From JAGWFU01 sp035534575 (GTDB taxonomy: Archaea; Micrarchaeota; Micrarchaeia; Micrarchaeales; Micrarchaeaceae), in the NCBI GenBank assembly GCA_035534575.1, contig DATLRT010000004.1, positions 1 through 38,766 on the forward strand: a DNA stretch of 38,766 nt, written 5' to 3'. A model generated the notes under the pieces. It was given only the letters and a program-made list of their open reading frames with translations. It was not told the origin of the DNA and did not search any database. Shown here in pieces: positions 6,722 to 15,507 of the stretch (positions within the stretch are counted from its first letter, which is position 1; every line of letters starts with the position of its first letter). The position numbers and the translations under genes were made by a program.

Positions 6722-7510
6722 ATGACAACAACCCTCATCTACTCAACTGCGGATCCCGTCTCATCGGGCGTAGCGAAAGTGCTGAAGGGCATGGCAGAGT
6801 TCAGGCGCGACGGCGAGGTTGAGGGGCATCCGCGGTTCGTATCGGAGACCGCTACGTTGATAGAGATGGATGTGCCGCTCTTCATGGCTGAGGGGCTCGA
6901 TACGATAGTGGAGGGCACGCTTGTGTTCATCAGCAAGCACGCGAGCGCGGGAGGTGTGGGCTCGTTCACCGTGCATCCAACGGGAAACTGGAGGCAGGCA
7001 GCTGATTTCGGTGGGGAGCCGATGAGACTCAGCCGTACATCGCCTATGCACATGCTATCTTTGCTGAAGTCCATAGGGTCTTCTGTGCCTGAGAGCACGA
7101 CCTATGAGGGAACGCACCATGGGCCGCTCACTGAGAGTCCGTCCCTCTTCGTGGAGCTTGGAGGCAATCCTGGCTTCGCCGCAAGCGAGACCAACCACAG
7201 GATGCTGGCCTCCGCCATACTCAATTCTATGAATGGCGATTTCACTGCGGAGTACGATGTGGTTGCCGTGGGCATTGGGGGCACGCACTATCCGAGGAAG
7301 TTCACCAAGCTTGCGCTTGAGGGGAAGTACGCCTTCAGCCACATGATGCCCAACTACGCGCTCAACGCCGATATGATAGCCCAGGCGGTCGAGATGTCAG
7401 ACCTCGTGGTGGACAAGGCGGTTGTGGAATGGAAAAGCATAAAAGCCGCCGATAGGGAATTGATAACGAGGCGATTGGAGGAGCTGGGGATTGATTATGA
7501 TAGGGTCTAA
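6722..7510 (+). CDS. dtdA: D-aminoacyl-tRNA deacylase (archaeal DTD2/GEK1 family)
   Basis: A 262-residue protein of the archaeal/plant D-aminoacyl-tRNA deacylase family (COG1650), which removes D-amino acids wrongly attached to tRNA. Family marks are SKHASAGGVGSFTVHPTGN, the EGTHHGP segment, the ELGG motif and the GGTHYPRKFTK segment; these histidine-rich motifs form the zinc-containing active site. Length is as usual for the family. The ATG at 6722 has a GGGAGA element just upstream. The 31-base gap to the divergent nuoA frame holds overlapping AT-rich promoter elements. The next gene, a secreted glycoprotein, begins inside the last codons of dtdA, so the two may be co-transcribed although their functions look unrelated. 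Confidence 0.92.
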   Translation: MTTTLIYSTADPVSSGVAKVLKGMAEFRRDGEVEGHPRFVSETATLIEMDVPLFMAEGLDTIVEGTLVFISKHASAGGVGSFTVHPTGNWRQAADFGGEPMRLSRTSPMHMLSLLKSIGSSVPESTTYEGTHHGPLTESPSLFVELGGNPGFAASETNHRMLASAILNSMNGDFTAEYDVVAVGIGGTHYPRKFTKLALEGKYAFSHMMPNYALNADMIAQAVEMSDLVVDKAVVEWKSIKAADRELITRRLEELGIDYDRV

Positions 7511-9494
7511 CGCTCTGTGGAGGCTCCTTGCGGCATCGATAGTGCTCATAAGCCTGACCAGCCTTGCAAACGGCCAGTACTGGTTCCAGAGCGGGGCCAC
7601 AGGCACCTACACATCGTCGCAAAACCAGGGCGCGAGCGTCAGCATACAGACGGTCTACCAGAACGTGTCCATTGGGTCGCTGGGCTTCTGGATAGGGGAG
7701 GACCTGAGTAACGGCGCGTTTATGCAGGTGGGGTATGAGGTGACAAACAGCAGCGGGAGCTTCCCTACTGAGTGCACAGTGACGGGCTGCACCGGGAGCA
7801 CCTACATAGCCAAGGGTACGCCTACCTGGTTCTGGGAATATTTCCCGCCAAATTACAACGGGCAGGACTTCCTCGGTGGCATAGGGCCGAATGGGTCGGC
7901 TGGCGCCAATGGAACATACAACACCTACTCTTTCAGCTCATCGGGGAATGTCTGGACCGCTTATTTTGACAACCAATCAGTGGGGAGCGCGAATCTTGGG
8001 ACCTCGGCATCCGGGGCGAATCCGCCCTCTGCGCTTGGGGAGGTGGCTGCTACAAACACCAATATGCAGAAATTGGGTATAGTCGCTTTCAAGAACCTGA
8101 AGTTCTACGACGGCTCGAACTTCAAGTACGTGCCCGACGCAAACTCTTACGCGGGATACGGGAAGGGGAGCTCTGAGTCCCTTTCCAACCTTTACGGGGT
8201 GCAGGAGATCGGCAGCATAATAAACTATTTCGCAGTGGGATCAGGTCTGTCGACCCAACCGGGCGTAAAGCTGTGGAGCCTCGGCTACCCGCTGCAGCTG
8301 CAGAGCGCGTACGGCAATATAACTAACGCATTCAACTACTCAGCTTACTCCAGGGCGAGGATAAGCGCGCCGTACGCGGTGAACACGAGCAACGGGACAA
8401 GGCAGCTGTTCATTGGATGGTCTGGCAGCGGCCCAGGCGCCTACACCGGGGCGCAGAGAAACGCCACGGTGACGATGAACGGCGCGATAAGCGAGACCGC
8501 GCTCTGGCAGAAGCAGTACTATGTCGGCGCCAACTCGCAGTACGGATTAGTATCGGGGACAGGATGGTACGCCGCCAACTCCACGGTGAGCCTCAGCCTC
8601 AACTCCAGCACGATAAACATAGGATACGGAACGCGGGTGGTGTTCGACCACTGGGCCGGCGGCGGCACGGGACCGCTGCTGCAGTTTAAGGCTGCGGCAC
8701 CGCAAAATGTGGCGGTGTACTGGAATACGCAGTACCTAGTGAACGCCACTACCCAGTACGGCAACGCGACCGGCTCGGGATGGTACGACTCCAACGCCAC
8801 AGCCAGTGTGAGGCTTAGCACGACCTTCGTACCTGAGGGCAATGGTACGAGACTCGGTTTTAGGCAGTGGAGCAACGGCAACTCGACGACAAACCTTACG
8901 ATAAGCGTGAGCCGGCCGACCTTCATAAGCGCAATCTTCAGCCAGCAGTACCTCGTTGTGCCCGTGGCAAGGGACGCGTATGGCAACCCGCTGGAGGGGC
9001 CGACTTACTACAACATAAGCGGCTCGCTCGTCAAGAGCTCCGGTGCCTACCTGTTCACCAACAGGAGCTACAACGTCCAGTACGTCTATTACAAGGGAAC
9101 TCCGGTGCAGGCCAACTACGCTTTTGTGGCAGGCGGCTCAGGGCCCGTCTACTTCAATGCACAGGTCTACAACACCAGTGTGGTGGCCAAGTCGCTGATC
9201 GGTACGCCGGTTAACGCGACGGTCAGCCTTAGGTTCAAGAACGGCACCACCTACTCGGGCCACACGGGGAAGAACGGGACGCTTAGCTTCTCGCAGGTTC
9301 CATATGGATACCTGAACGGCACCGTCAGCTACTTCGGTATCAGTGAGGCCGTGGTCACCTCAAAGGGCCAGACAGCGAGCCTTAGCTTCCTGAACCCCCC
9401 GGTGATAGCGATAGTGATTGCTGGAATACTGATTATCATAGCCTCGTGGAGGATATCGCTCGAGATCCACAGGAGAAAGGGGCTTGTTGTATAG
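7497..9494 (+). CDS. Large secreted/cell-surface glycoprotein with three InlB-B-like repeats and C-terminal membrane anchor
   Basis: A 665-residue protein with a clear signal peptide (hydrophobic 9-24, cleavage probably near 26) and a single C-terminal helix at about 636-655 followed by a basic tail, so it should be anchored in the membrane with almost all of it outside. Residues 27-260 resemble a beta-rich lectin-like or thermopsin-type exodomain, but I cannot name it. Residues 265, 338 and 411 begin three repeats with an exact 73-residue spacing. Each has YG, SG-x-GWY, an S/T/N-rich strand, G-T-R and F-x-x-W, similar to the divergent InlB B-repeat fold. Two further beta domains follow. Many N-x-S/T sequons suggest N-glycosylation. 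ATG 7497 is preferred over TTG 7491 for spacing to GGGGA. Confidence 0.85.
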   Translation: MIGSNALWRLLAASIVLISLTSLANGQYWFQSGATGTYTSSQNQGASVSIQTVYQNVSIGSLGFWIGEDLSNGAFMQVGYEVTNSSGSFPTECTVTGCTGSTYIAKGTPTWFWEYFPPNYNGQDFLGGIGPNGSAGANGTYNTYSFSSSGNVWTAYFDNQSVGSANLGTSASGANPPSALGEVAATNTNMQKLGIVAFKNLKFYDGSNFKYVPDANSYAGYGKGSSESLSNLYGVQEIGSIINYFAVGSGLSTQPGVKLWSLGYPLQLQSAYGNITNAFNYSAYSRARISAPYAVNTSNGTRQLFIGWSGSGPGAYTGAQRNATVTMNGAISETALWQKQYYVGANSQYGLVSGTGWYAANSTVSLSLNSSTINIGYGTRVVFDHWAGGGTGPLLQFKAAAPQNVAVYWNTQYLVNATTQYGNATGSGWYDSNATASVRLSTTFVPEGNGTRLGFRQWSNGNSTTNLTISVSRPTFISAIFSQQYLVVPVARDAYGNPLEGPTYYNISGSLVKSSGAYLFTNRSYNVQYVYYKGTPVQANYAFVAGGSGPVYFNAQVYNTSVVAKSLIGTPVNATVSLRFKNGTTYSGHTGKNGTLSFSQVPYGYLNGTVSYFGISEAVVTSKGQTASLSFLNPPVIAIVIAGILIIIASWRISLEIHRRKGLVV

Positions 9495-9503
9495 GGCGCG
9501 GCC

Positions 9504-12260
9504 ATGTCCATCTATGACTACTTCCTGAAAAGGTATGGCGCCTACACGGAGATACAGAAGATATCGCTGCCGATAATAGAAAGCGGAAGCAACTGCCTGA
9601 TAATAGCCCCCACAGGCGCGGGCAAGACGGAGGCCGCGGTGCTACCTATACTGGAGCGGCTGGCGAAATCTGACGACAAGGACGGAGTAGGAATAATATA
9701 TATAACGCCGCTTAGGGCGCTCAACAGGGACATGGTGAAGAGGCTGGACTCCATCGGTAAGGAGGCTGGCATCACAGTGTCGGTCAGGCATGGAGACACG
9801 AAGCCGAGCGAGAGGGCGAGGCAGGCGCGAGTTGCGCCGTTCCTCTTGATAACGACACCTGAGACGCTGCAGAGCATACTCCCGACCAAGACGATAGGCC
9901 TGGCGCTGAGGAACGTCAAGGCGGTCGTGGTGGACGAGATACACGAGCTCTACCACAGCAAGAGGGGTGCGCAGCTATCATTGGCGCTTGAGAGGCTGGA
10001 GAGCATGGCGCCTGGCTTCCAGAGAATCGGGATCAGCGCCACAGTAGGGGACATAAAGAGCGCGTCCGCCTTCCTTTGCGGAGAGAGGAAGCTGGAGGTC
10101 GCAAGCCTCGCTGGCAAGAAGGACATCGAGATAACAATAGAGCTGCCCACCAAGCCTAAGGTCAGGATAAAGGACCTTGAGGAGAAGTTTGGGCTCGATG
10201 ACGCAGCCATCGCGAGATTGGAGAGCATAGCGGAGCATGTGAAGGGCTCGAAGTCGACGCTCATCTTCGCCAACACCAGGCAGGTGGTGGAGGCGCTGGG
10301 CAGCAGGCTGGTCTACCTCAACAAGGAGATGCCTTTCGGCGGCATAGGGGTGCACCACAGCTCGCTCGACAGGGAGGAGAGGATAGGGATAGAGAGGCGG
10401 TTCAAGGATGGCGAGCTCAAGAGCATAATAGCGACGAGTTCATTGGAGCTCGGGATTGACATCGGCAACATAGACCTGGTCATACAGTACGGCTCCCCAA
10501 GGCAGGCGCTCAGGATTGCGCAACGGGTAGGAAGGAGCGGACACACCCACAGGGGAGTGGCAAAGGGGACAATAGTTGCGCCGAGCGTGCTGGAGGCAAT
10601 AGAGGCGGCGGCCGTGGTGGCGAACCTGGATGAGCGCTTACTCGAGAGCTTCCCGATGCACATCAATGCGCTTGATGTATTGTGCACTCAGATATGCGGC
10701 ATAGCCCTCGACAACGGAACCATAAGCCTCGAGTCCGTTCAAAAAATAATCGGGGGTTCGCATGTTTACGGAACGCTCGGGACAGATGCGATAGTACGGC
10801 TGCTGAGCTTCATGACGGAGCAGCGGCTCGTGGGGTTCGATGGGAAGACAGTCACTAGCGGATCCAGAACAAGGATGTACTACTATGGCCACCTCAGCGT
10901 GATACCTGATGTCAAGAGGCTGATAGTGAAGAACATCGTGGAGAACAGGATAATCTCCACACTGGACGAGCGCTTCGTTGCAAACAACGTAGAGGAGGGC
11001 TCCGTTTTCATAACGAAGGGGCTGCCATGGAAGGTGATAAGCATCGACAACGATGTGATAAGCGTTGAGCCGAGCATGGAGGTCGAGGCTGCAGTGCCGG
11101 ACTGGGTAGGCGAGGACATACCTGTGAGCGGGCGCGTGGCCAAGAGGGTATTCTCGATAATACATGAAGCGGGCCGTGGCGGGCTCGACATGATGGACGC
11201 CCATCTGATCAAGAAGATTGGCGAGTTCTCTGCAGATCAGAAGCTTTCGTTCGGTTTCAAAACCAACGAGCTGGTGGTGGAGACATTTGAGGGGTACAAG
11301 ATAATATACACCGGGTTGGGCACAAAGGGCAATGACGCGCTGGCCAGGGCGCTAGCACATATAGCCAGCATCAAGACAGGAGCCAGCGTGAACGTCAGGA
11401 CATCCCCTTACATGATAATGCTTGAGCTGCCGGACAAGGTGAAGATAAGCGCGCTCTTGGCAAGGATTGACACCGCCCAGTTCAGGCAGCTGGTGAGGGA
11501 TGCCGTAGGAGAGTCCGAGCTCTTCAGGTACAAGTTCATAGTGGTGGCAAAGCTGTTCGGGGTGATAGACAGGGATGCGGTGGTCTCGCGCTCGCTTGCG
11601 AGGAGGCTGATGAAGGTGCTTGATAAGAGCCCCGTGTATGACGAGGCAGCAAGGGAGATAATGGAGAACATGTTCGACACCGATGCCGCCTTGGAGCTCG
11701 TGGGAAGAATAAAGTCTGGGGCAGTGGTGCTGAGAGAGCTGGAGCTGTCGAAGCTGTCGGTGATCTCCAAGGCGATACTCAACGCCGCCCACTACACACG
11801 AGAGCTGATAACCCCGTTGACTCCGAACTCGGAGTTGGTTGAATCGTTTGCCAACCACATGCTGAAGAAGGAGATAAAGCTGGTATGCACCTACTGCGGA
11901 TTCAGGTTCGCAAGGAAGCTCTCCGAGATAAAGGCGGAAAAGAAGATGCTATGCCAGAGCTGCGGCAGCCCGCTGATATCCACCGATGAAGAAGGGTACA
12001 GGGAGCTCGTGGAGAAGAGGCGCTCAGGAAAGAAACTGACTACCAAGGACAGGGAGACGCTTAGCGAGATGATGAGAATCGCAAGCCTTATAGACTCCTA
12101 TGGGGGAAGGGCTGCGATTGCGCTCTCGGTGTACGGTGTCGGCGCAAAGACGGCTGCGCGCACGCTTATGATGTTCAAGCACGACGAGAGGGAGTTCTTC
12201 ATAGACCTGCTTGAGGCCCAGAAGACATTCATAAGGACCAAGAAGTACTGGGCAATATGA
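9504..12260 (+). CDS. lhr: Lhr-type superfamily 2 ATP-dependent helicase
   Basis: A 918-residue DExH helicase of the large helicase-related (Lhr) family, 3'-5' nucleic acid motor proteins involved in DNA repair and RNA handling. Motif I is APTGAGKT (35-42), Walker B is DEIH (144-147), motif III is SAT (178-180), motif V lies in SSLELGID (312-319) and motif VI in QRVGRSGHTHRG (from 340). A winged-helix and beta-sheet core follows at about 380-600. The C-terminal third contains a four-cysteine zinc ribbon (CTYCG near 795 and CQSCG near 817). The zinc element is seen in several archaeal Lhr forms. It starts 9 bases after the glycoprotein gene and ends 1 base short of the convergent membrane-protein stop. 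Confidence 0.9.
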   Translation: MSIYDYFLKRYGAYTEIQKISLPIIESGSNCLIIAPTGAGKTEAAVLPILERLAKSDDKDGVGIIYITPLRALNRDMVKRLDSIGKEAGITVSVRHGDTKPSERARQARVAPFLLITTPETLQSILPTKTIGLALRNVKAVVVDEIHELYHSKRGAQLSLALERLESMAPGFQRIGISATVGDIKSASAFLCGERKLEVASLAGKKDIEITIELPTKPKVRIKDLEEKFGLDDAAIARLESIAEHVKGSKSTLIFANTRQVVEALGSRLVYLNKEMPFGGIGVHHSSLDREERIGIERRFKDGELKSIIATSSLELGIDIGNIDLVIQYGSPRQALRIAQRVGRSGHTHRGVAKGTIVAPSVLEAIEAAAVVANLDERLLESFPMHINALDVLCTQICGIALDNGTISLESVQKIIGGSHVYGTLGTDAIVRLLSFMTEQRLVGFDGKTVTSGSRTRMYYYGHLSVIPDVKRLIVKNIVENRIISTLDERFVANNVEEGSVFITKGLPWKVISIDNDVISVEPSMEVEAAVPDWVGEDIPVSGRVAKRVFSIIHEAGRGGLDMMDAHLIKKIGEFSADQKLSFGFKTNELVVETFEGYKIIYTGLGTKGNDALARALAHIASIKTGASVNVRTSPYMIMLELPDKVKISALLARIDTAQFRQLVRDAVGESELFRYKFIVVAKLFGVIDRDAVVSRSLARRLMKVLDKSPVYDEAAREIMENMFDTDAALELVGRIKSGAVVLRELELSKLSVISKAILNAAHYTRELITPLTPNSELVESFANHMLKKEIKLVCTYCGFRFARKLSEIKAEKKMLCQSCGSPLISTDEEGYRELVEKRRSGKKLTTKDRETLSEMMRIASLIDSYGGRAAIALSVYGVGAKTAARTLMMFKHDEREFFIDLLEAQKTFIRTKKYWAI

Positions 12261-12261
12261 G

Positions 12262-13047
12262 CTACACTGCCTTCATGTATTTGTATATCAGCGTGGCGCT
12301 CGCAAGCGCTATCGCGTAGCTAATTATTGTGCCGAAAACCACGCCGTAGGTGGGATAGGAGAGAATCACTGCAACTATGTAGACCGTTGTGGTTACCCCG
12401 GTGAGTGCGAGCGACTTTGCTATCGCCCTTGAGAACTCAACTCCCCTCGAGCTGTAGCTTATCGTGAGTACGGAACTGAACACTATCGGGAGCGCACCGA
12501 AAACGCCGCCGTAAACTGGTCCACTGGTCTTGGCTATAAACACCACGAAAGCTACGACTGCGCCGCCCATCACACCTCTCAGAATCTTTTGAAGTGTAGA
12601 TGCCTTGACCCTGGCCTTTCCCAGGCTTGGAACCTTGAGAAGCTTTGTCATGGCAAAGTAGCTGAACAGGAATATTATCGCGTATACTGTGAGTGAGTAT
12701 ATTGCGTTGTCCAGATTAAGCGCGAGTATTATTGAAGATAGCGCGAACCAGACCGCAAATGCGGGGAGTATTGCCTTGAGATATCCGTGTCGGGCAAGTG
12801 CTGTGTATATTAGCAGAAAAAGGACCGTAATCCCGTAGGCCATTGGAAACGCTGATGCGACCTTCACAGCGCTTGATGTGCCCTCCGAAATCCCAATGAA
12901 GAAAAGCGCAACAAATATCATCGATGGCAGCCCGGCCAGGAGACCACCGACCTTGCTGCCGAACGCGTCCGCCGCTATGGTGGACATTGAAACCCATAAT
13001 CCGCCGACGATAAATGCGAGCAGTATCTCTAGCCAGAAGTATAGCAT
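12262..13047 (-). CDS. Multi-spanning membrane protein with internal duplication
   Basis: A 261-residue, strongly hydrophobic protein with about eight predicted membrane helices and a C-terminal helix ending in KYMKAV. I do not recognise the family. The two halves look duplicated. FGSKVGGLLAGLPSMIF near residue 30 corresponds to GPVYGGVFGALPIVFSS near residue 180, each at the start of a block of helices. A G-G-x-x-A/G-x-L-P motif at the start of each repeat suggests re-entrant or packing segments, as in small transporters. Only basic residues occur in the central loop (about 140-158), which is probably cytoplasmic. It begins 17 bases after gyrA and is likely transcribed with gyrBA. A transport role is inferred only. 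Confidence 0.75.
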   Translation of the reverse strand: MLYFWLEILLAFIVGGLWVSMSTIAADAFGSKVGGLLAGLPSMIFVALFFIGISEGTSSAVKVASAFPMAYGITVLFLLIYTALARHGYLKAILPAFAVWFALSSIILALNLDNAIYSLTVYAIIFLFSYFAMTKLLKVPSLGKARVKASTLQKILRGVMGGAVVAFVVFIAKTSGPVYGGVFGALPIVFSSVLTISYSSRGVEFSRAIAKSLALTGVTTTVYIVAVILSYPTYGVVFGTIISYAIALASATLIYKYMKAV

Positions 13048-13064
13048 GAAATCATCAATGGAAA

Positions 13065-15497
13065 TTAGACGACTACAGAGGATGGCAGCTGTGCAGTTAT
13101 GGTCTTAGCGTCCACTATCTTGGTCCCGGAATCCATCCTCATCAGCCTGACTCCGCTTGCACCCCTTCCAGTTATCCTTACGCTGCTGACCGGGAATGTT
13201 ATGGAGAGCCCCTTAGAGTTTATCATTAATATGTTCTCGTCGTTTCCTACCTTGAGCGACTTGACCACGTTGCCGGTCTTGTCCTTCAGCCTCACGTTTA
13301 TAACGCCCTTGCCGCCCCTCTTCTGGAGCCTGTACTTATTGAGCTCGGTGACCTTGCCGAGTCCTGTCTCGGTTATCGAGGCGATAAGCTCCGACTCGAG
13401 CGCGGGGATTATGTTGACTACGGAGTCCGTTGCGCCCAGCCTTATACCCCTTATGCCGTGAGCGCCCCTACCCATTGGCCTTATGTCGGTCTCCTTGAAC
13501 CTGAGGGCCTTGCCCGCCTTAGTGGCTATGAACAGCTCCGCCTTTCCGTCAGACACGCAGACGTCAGCAAGCTCGTCGCCCGCGAGTATCGGCATTGCAA
13601 GTATTCCGTTGGATCTCGGCCTTGAGAAGCTCTCCGCCTTGACCCTCTTTATCTTGCCCTTCCGGGTTATGAATGTGAGGAAGTTACTGGCGAATATTCT
13701 TGTGTTTATTATCTGCTCGACTCTCTCCCCCGCGGTCAGCTTGACGAGGTTGACTGCTGCCTTACCTATGCCATATCTGCTGCCCTCCGGTACCAGATAG
13801 GCCTTGAGCCAGTATGCCCTTCCCTTGTTGGTCAGCATGAGCAGGTAGTCCTTTGACATGCACGAGGCCATCTGCTTGACGAAGTCGCCGTCTCTGAGCT
13901 CTATTGCGATGACCCCCTTCCCTCCCCTGTCCTGCGACCGGTATACCTTTGAGGGTATCCTCTTCAGGTAGTTGTTGCTCGTGAGTATGATCGTGCTCTC
14001 CTCGTCGACTATCAGGTCCTCGTTGGTGAGCGACTCCATGTCGGCGTTGTACTCTATCTGCGTTCGCCTCTCCCTTCCGTACTTCTGCTTTATCGCCGCG
14101 GTCTCTTCCTTTATGATGCGATAGATTATCGCCTCGTCGGCCAGTATTGCGCTGAAGCTGTCGATGCTCTTCAGCAGGGCCTCCTTCTCCGCCTTGAGGG
14201 AGGATGTCTCAAGGTTTGTCAGCTTGCTGAGCTTCATGTCGAGTATTGCGACCGCCTGCTTCTCGCTGAGCGAGTAGCCGGACATGAGCGCAGCCTTGGC
14301 CTCCTTGGCCTCCGCGCTCTTCCTTATTATCGTGATGACCTTGTCGATGTCGTTGACCGCGGTAATGAGTCCGTCAACGATGTGGAGGCGGTCCGTGGCT
14401 ATGTCGAGATCGTACTTTGTCCTGTTCCTAATTACGGATATCCTGTGGTCTATGAAGACCCTGATGAACTGTCTGAGGTTGAGCGTGACCAGGTTGTTGC
14501 CTATTACCGCTATGTTTATTATCGGCAGCGACGTCTGCAGGCGCGTGTGCTGGTATAGCGAGTTGAGCACTATGTCTTGGTCAGCGTCCTGCTTCAGCTC
14601 AATGACTACCCTGATGCCCTCCTTTCCGCTCTCATCCCTGAGGTCGGAGATGCCCTGTATCCTCTTGCTCTTCACGTTGTTGGCTATCTCTTCCACCATG
14701 GTGGCCTTGTTCACCTGATAGGGCACCTCTGTTATCACGATTGCGGTCCTGTTCTTCATCTTCTCGAACGTGGCCTTGCCCCTTATCGTTATGCTGCCCC
14801 TTCCGTTTATGTAGGAGGACTTGACGCTCTGGCTTGAGAATATTATGCCTCCTGTTGGGAAGTCGGGCCCCTTCACGAACTCCAACAGACCCTCGGAGGT
14901 TATCTCCCTGTTGTCGACATACGCGGCAATAGCGTCGCAAAGCTCCGATAGGTTATGAGGAAGCATGTTGGTCGCGACTCCTACTGCTATTCCGGATGCG
15001 CCGTTTAGTAGGAGGTTGGGAATCTTGGTTGGAAGCAGCAAGGGCTCCTCCTCCACGTTATCGAAATTAGGAACAAATGTGACAGACTTCTTTTCTATGT
15101 CGTCGAGCATCTCCTCTGCGAGCTTGGAGAGCCTGACCTCCGTGTACCTCTGTGCGGCAGGAGGGTCGCCGTCGATGGACCCCATATTTCCCTGGCCCTC
15201 CACAAGCGTGTGGTTCATGGTGAAGTCCTGTGCCATCCTCACCAGGGTCTCGTATACTGCAACGTCGCCGTGCGGGTGGTACTTACCTATGACCTCTCCG
15301 ACTATCCTGGCGCTCTTCTTCGTGGGCTGCTCGTGCACGTTGTTGAGCTTGTACATTGCGTAGAGTATCCTCCTCTGGGCGGGCTTGAGCCCGTCCCTCG
15401 CGTCCGGCAGCGCCCTTCCGACTATTACGCTCATCGCGTAGTCGATGTAGCTCGACTGCATCTCGCTTTCTATTGAGGTCTCTACAACTTCGCCCAT
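13065..15497 (-). CDS. gyrA: DNA gyrase subunit A (bacterial type)
   Basis: An 810-residue GyrA, the DNA breakage-reunion subunit of gyrase, which introduces negative supercoils with GyrB and ATP. The winged-helix CAP domain carries the catalytic tyrosine at Y118 in AAQRYTE, preceded by QGNMGSIDGDPPA. The breakage-reunion core and coiled-coil gate reach to about 495. A six-bladed wrapping domain follows, with a GyrA-box form QDRGGKG at 522-528 and a second, exact QKRGGKG at 725-731 in a late blade. A real GyrA box implies wrapping and negative supercoiling rather than a topoisomerase IV. ATG 15497 is chosen over GTG 15506, which lies in the AAGGTGG ribosome-binding element. It lies directly after gyrB. 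Probably an ancient bacterial acquisition. Confidence 0.96.
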   Translation of the reverse strand: MGEVVETSIESEMQSSYIDYAMSVIVGRALPDARDGLKPAQRRILYAMYKLNNVHEQPTKKSARIVGEVIGKYHPHGDVAVYETLVRMAQDFTMNHTLVEGQGNMGSIDGDPPAAQRYTEVRLSKLAEEMLDDIEKKSVTFVPNFDNVEEEPLLLPTKIPNLLLNGASGIAVGVATNMLPHNLSELCDAIAAYVDNREITSEGLLEFVKGPDFPTGGIIFSSQSVKSSYINGRGSITIRGKATFEKMKNRTAIVITEVPYQVNKATMVEEIANNVKSKRIQGISDLRDESGKEGIRVVIELKQDADQDIVLNSLYQHTRLQTSLPIINIAVIGNNLVTLNLRQFIRVFIDHRISVIRNRTKYDLDIATDRLHIVDGLITAVNDIDKVITIIRKSAEAKEAKAALMSGYSLSEKQAVAILDMKLSKLTNLETSSLKAEKEALLKSIDSFSAILADEAIIYRIIKEETAAIKQKYGRERRTQIEYNADMESLTNEDLIVDEESTIILTSNNYLKRIPSKVYRSQDRGGKGVIAIELRDGDFVKQMASCMSKDYLLMLTNKGRAYWLKAYLVPEGSRYGIGKAAVNLVKLTAGERVEQIINTRIFASNFLTFITRKGKIKRVKAESFSRPRSNGILAMPILAGDELADVCVSDGKAELFIATKAGKALRFKETDIRPMGRGAHGIRGIRLGATDSVVNIIPALESELIASITETGLGKVTELNKYRLQKRGGKGVINVRLKDKTGNVVKSLKVGNDENILMINSKGLSITFPVSSVRITGRGASGVRLMRMDSGTKIVDAKTITAQLPSSVVV

Positions 15498-15507
15498 AAT
15501 CGCCACC

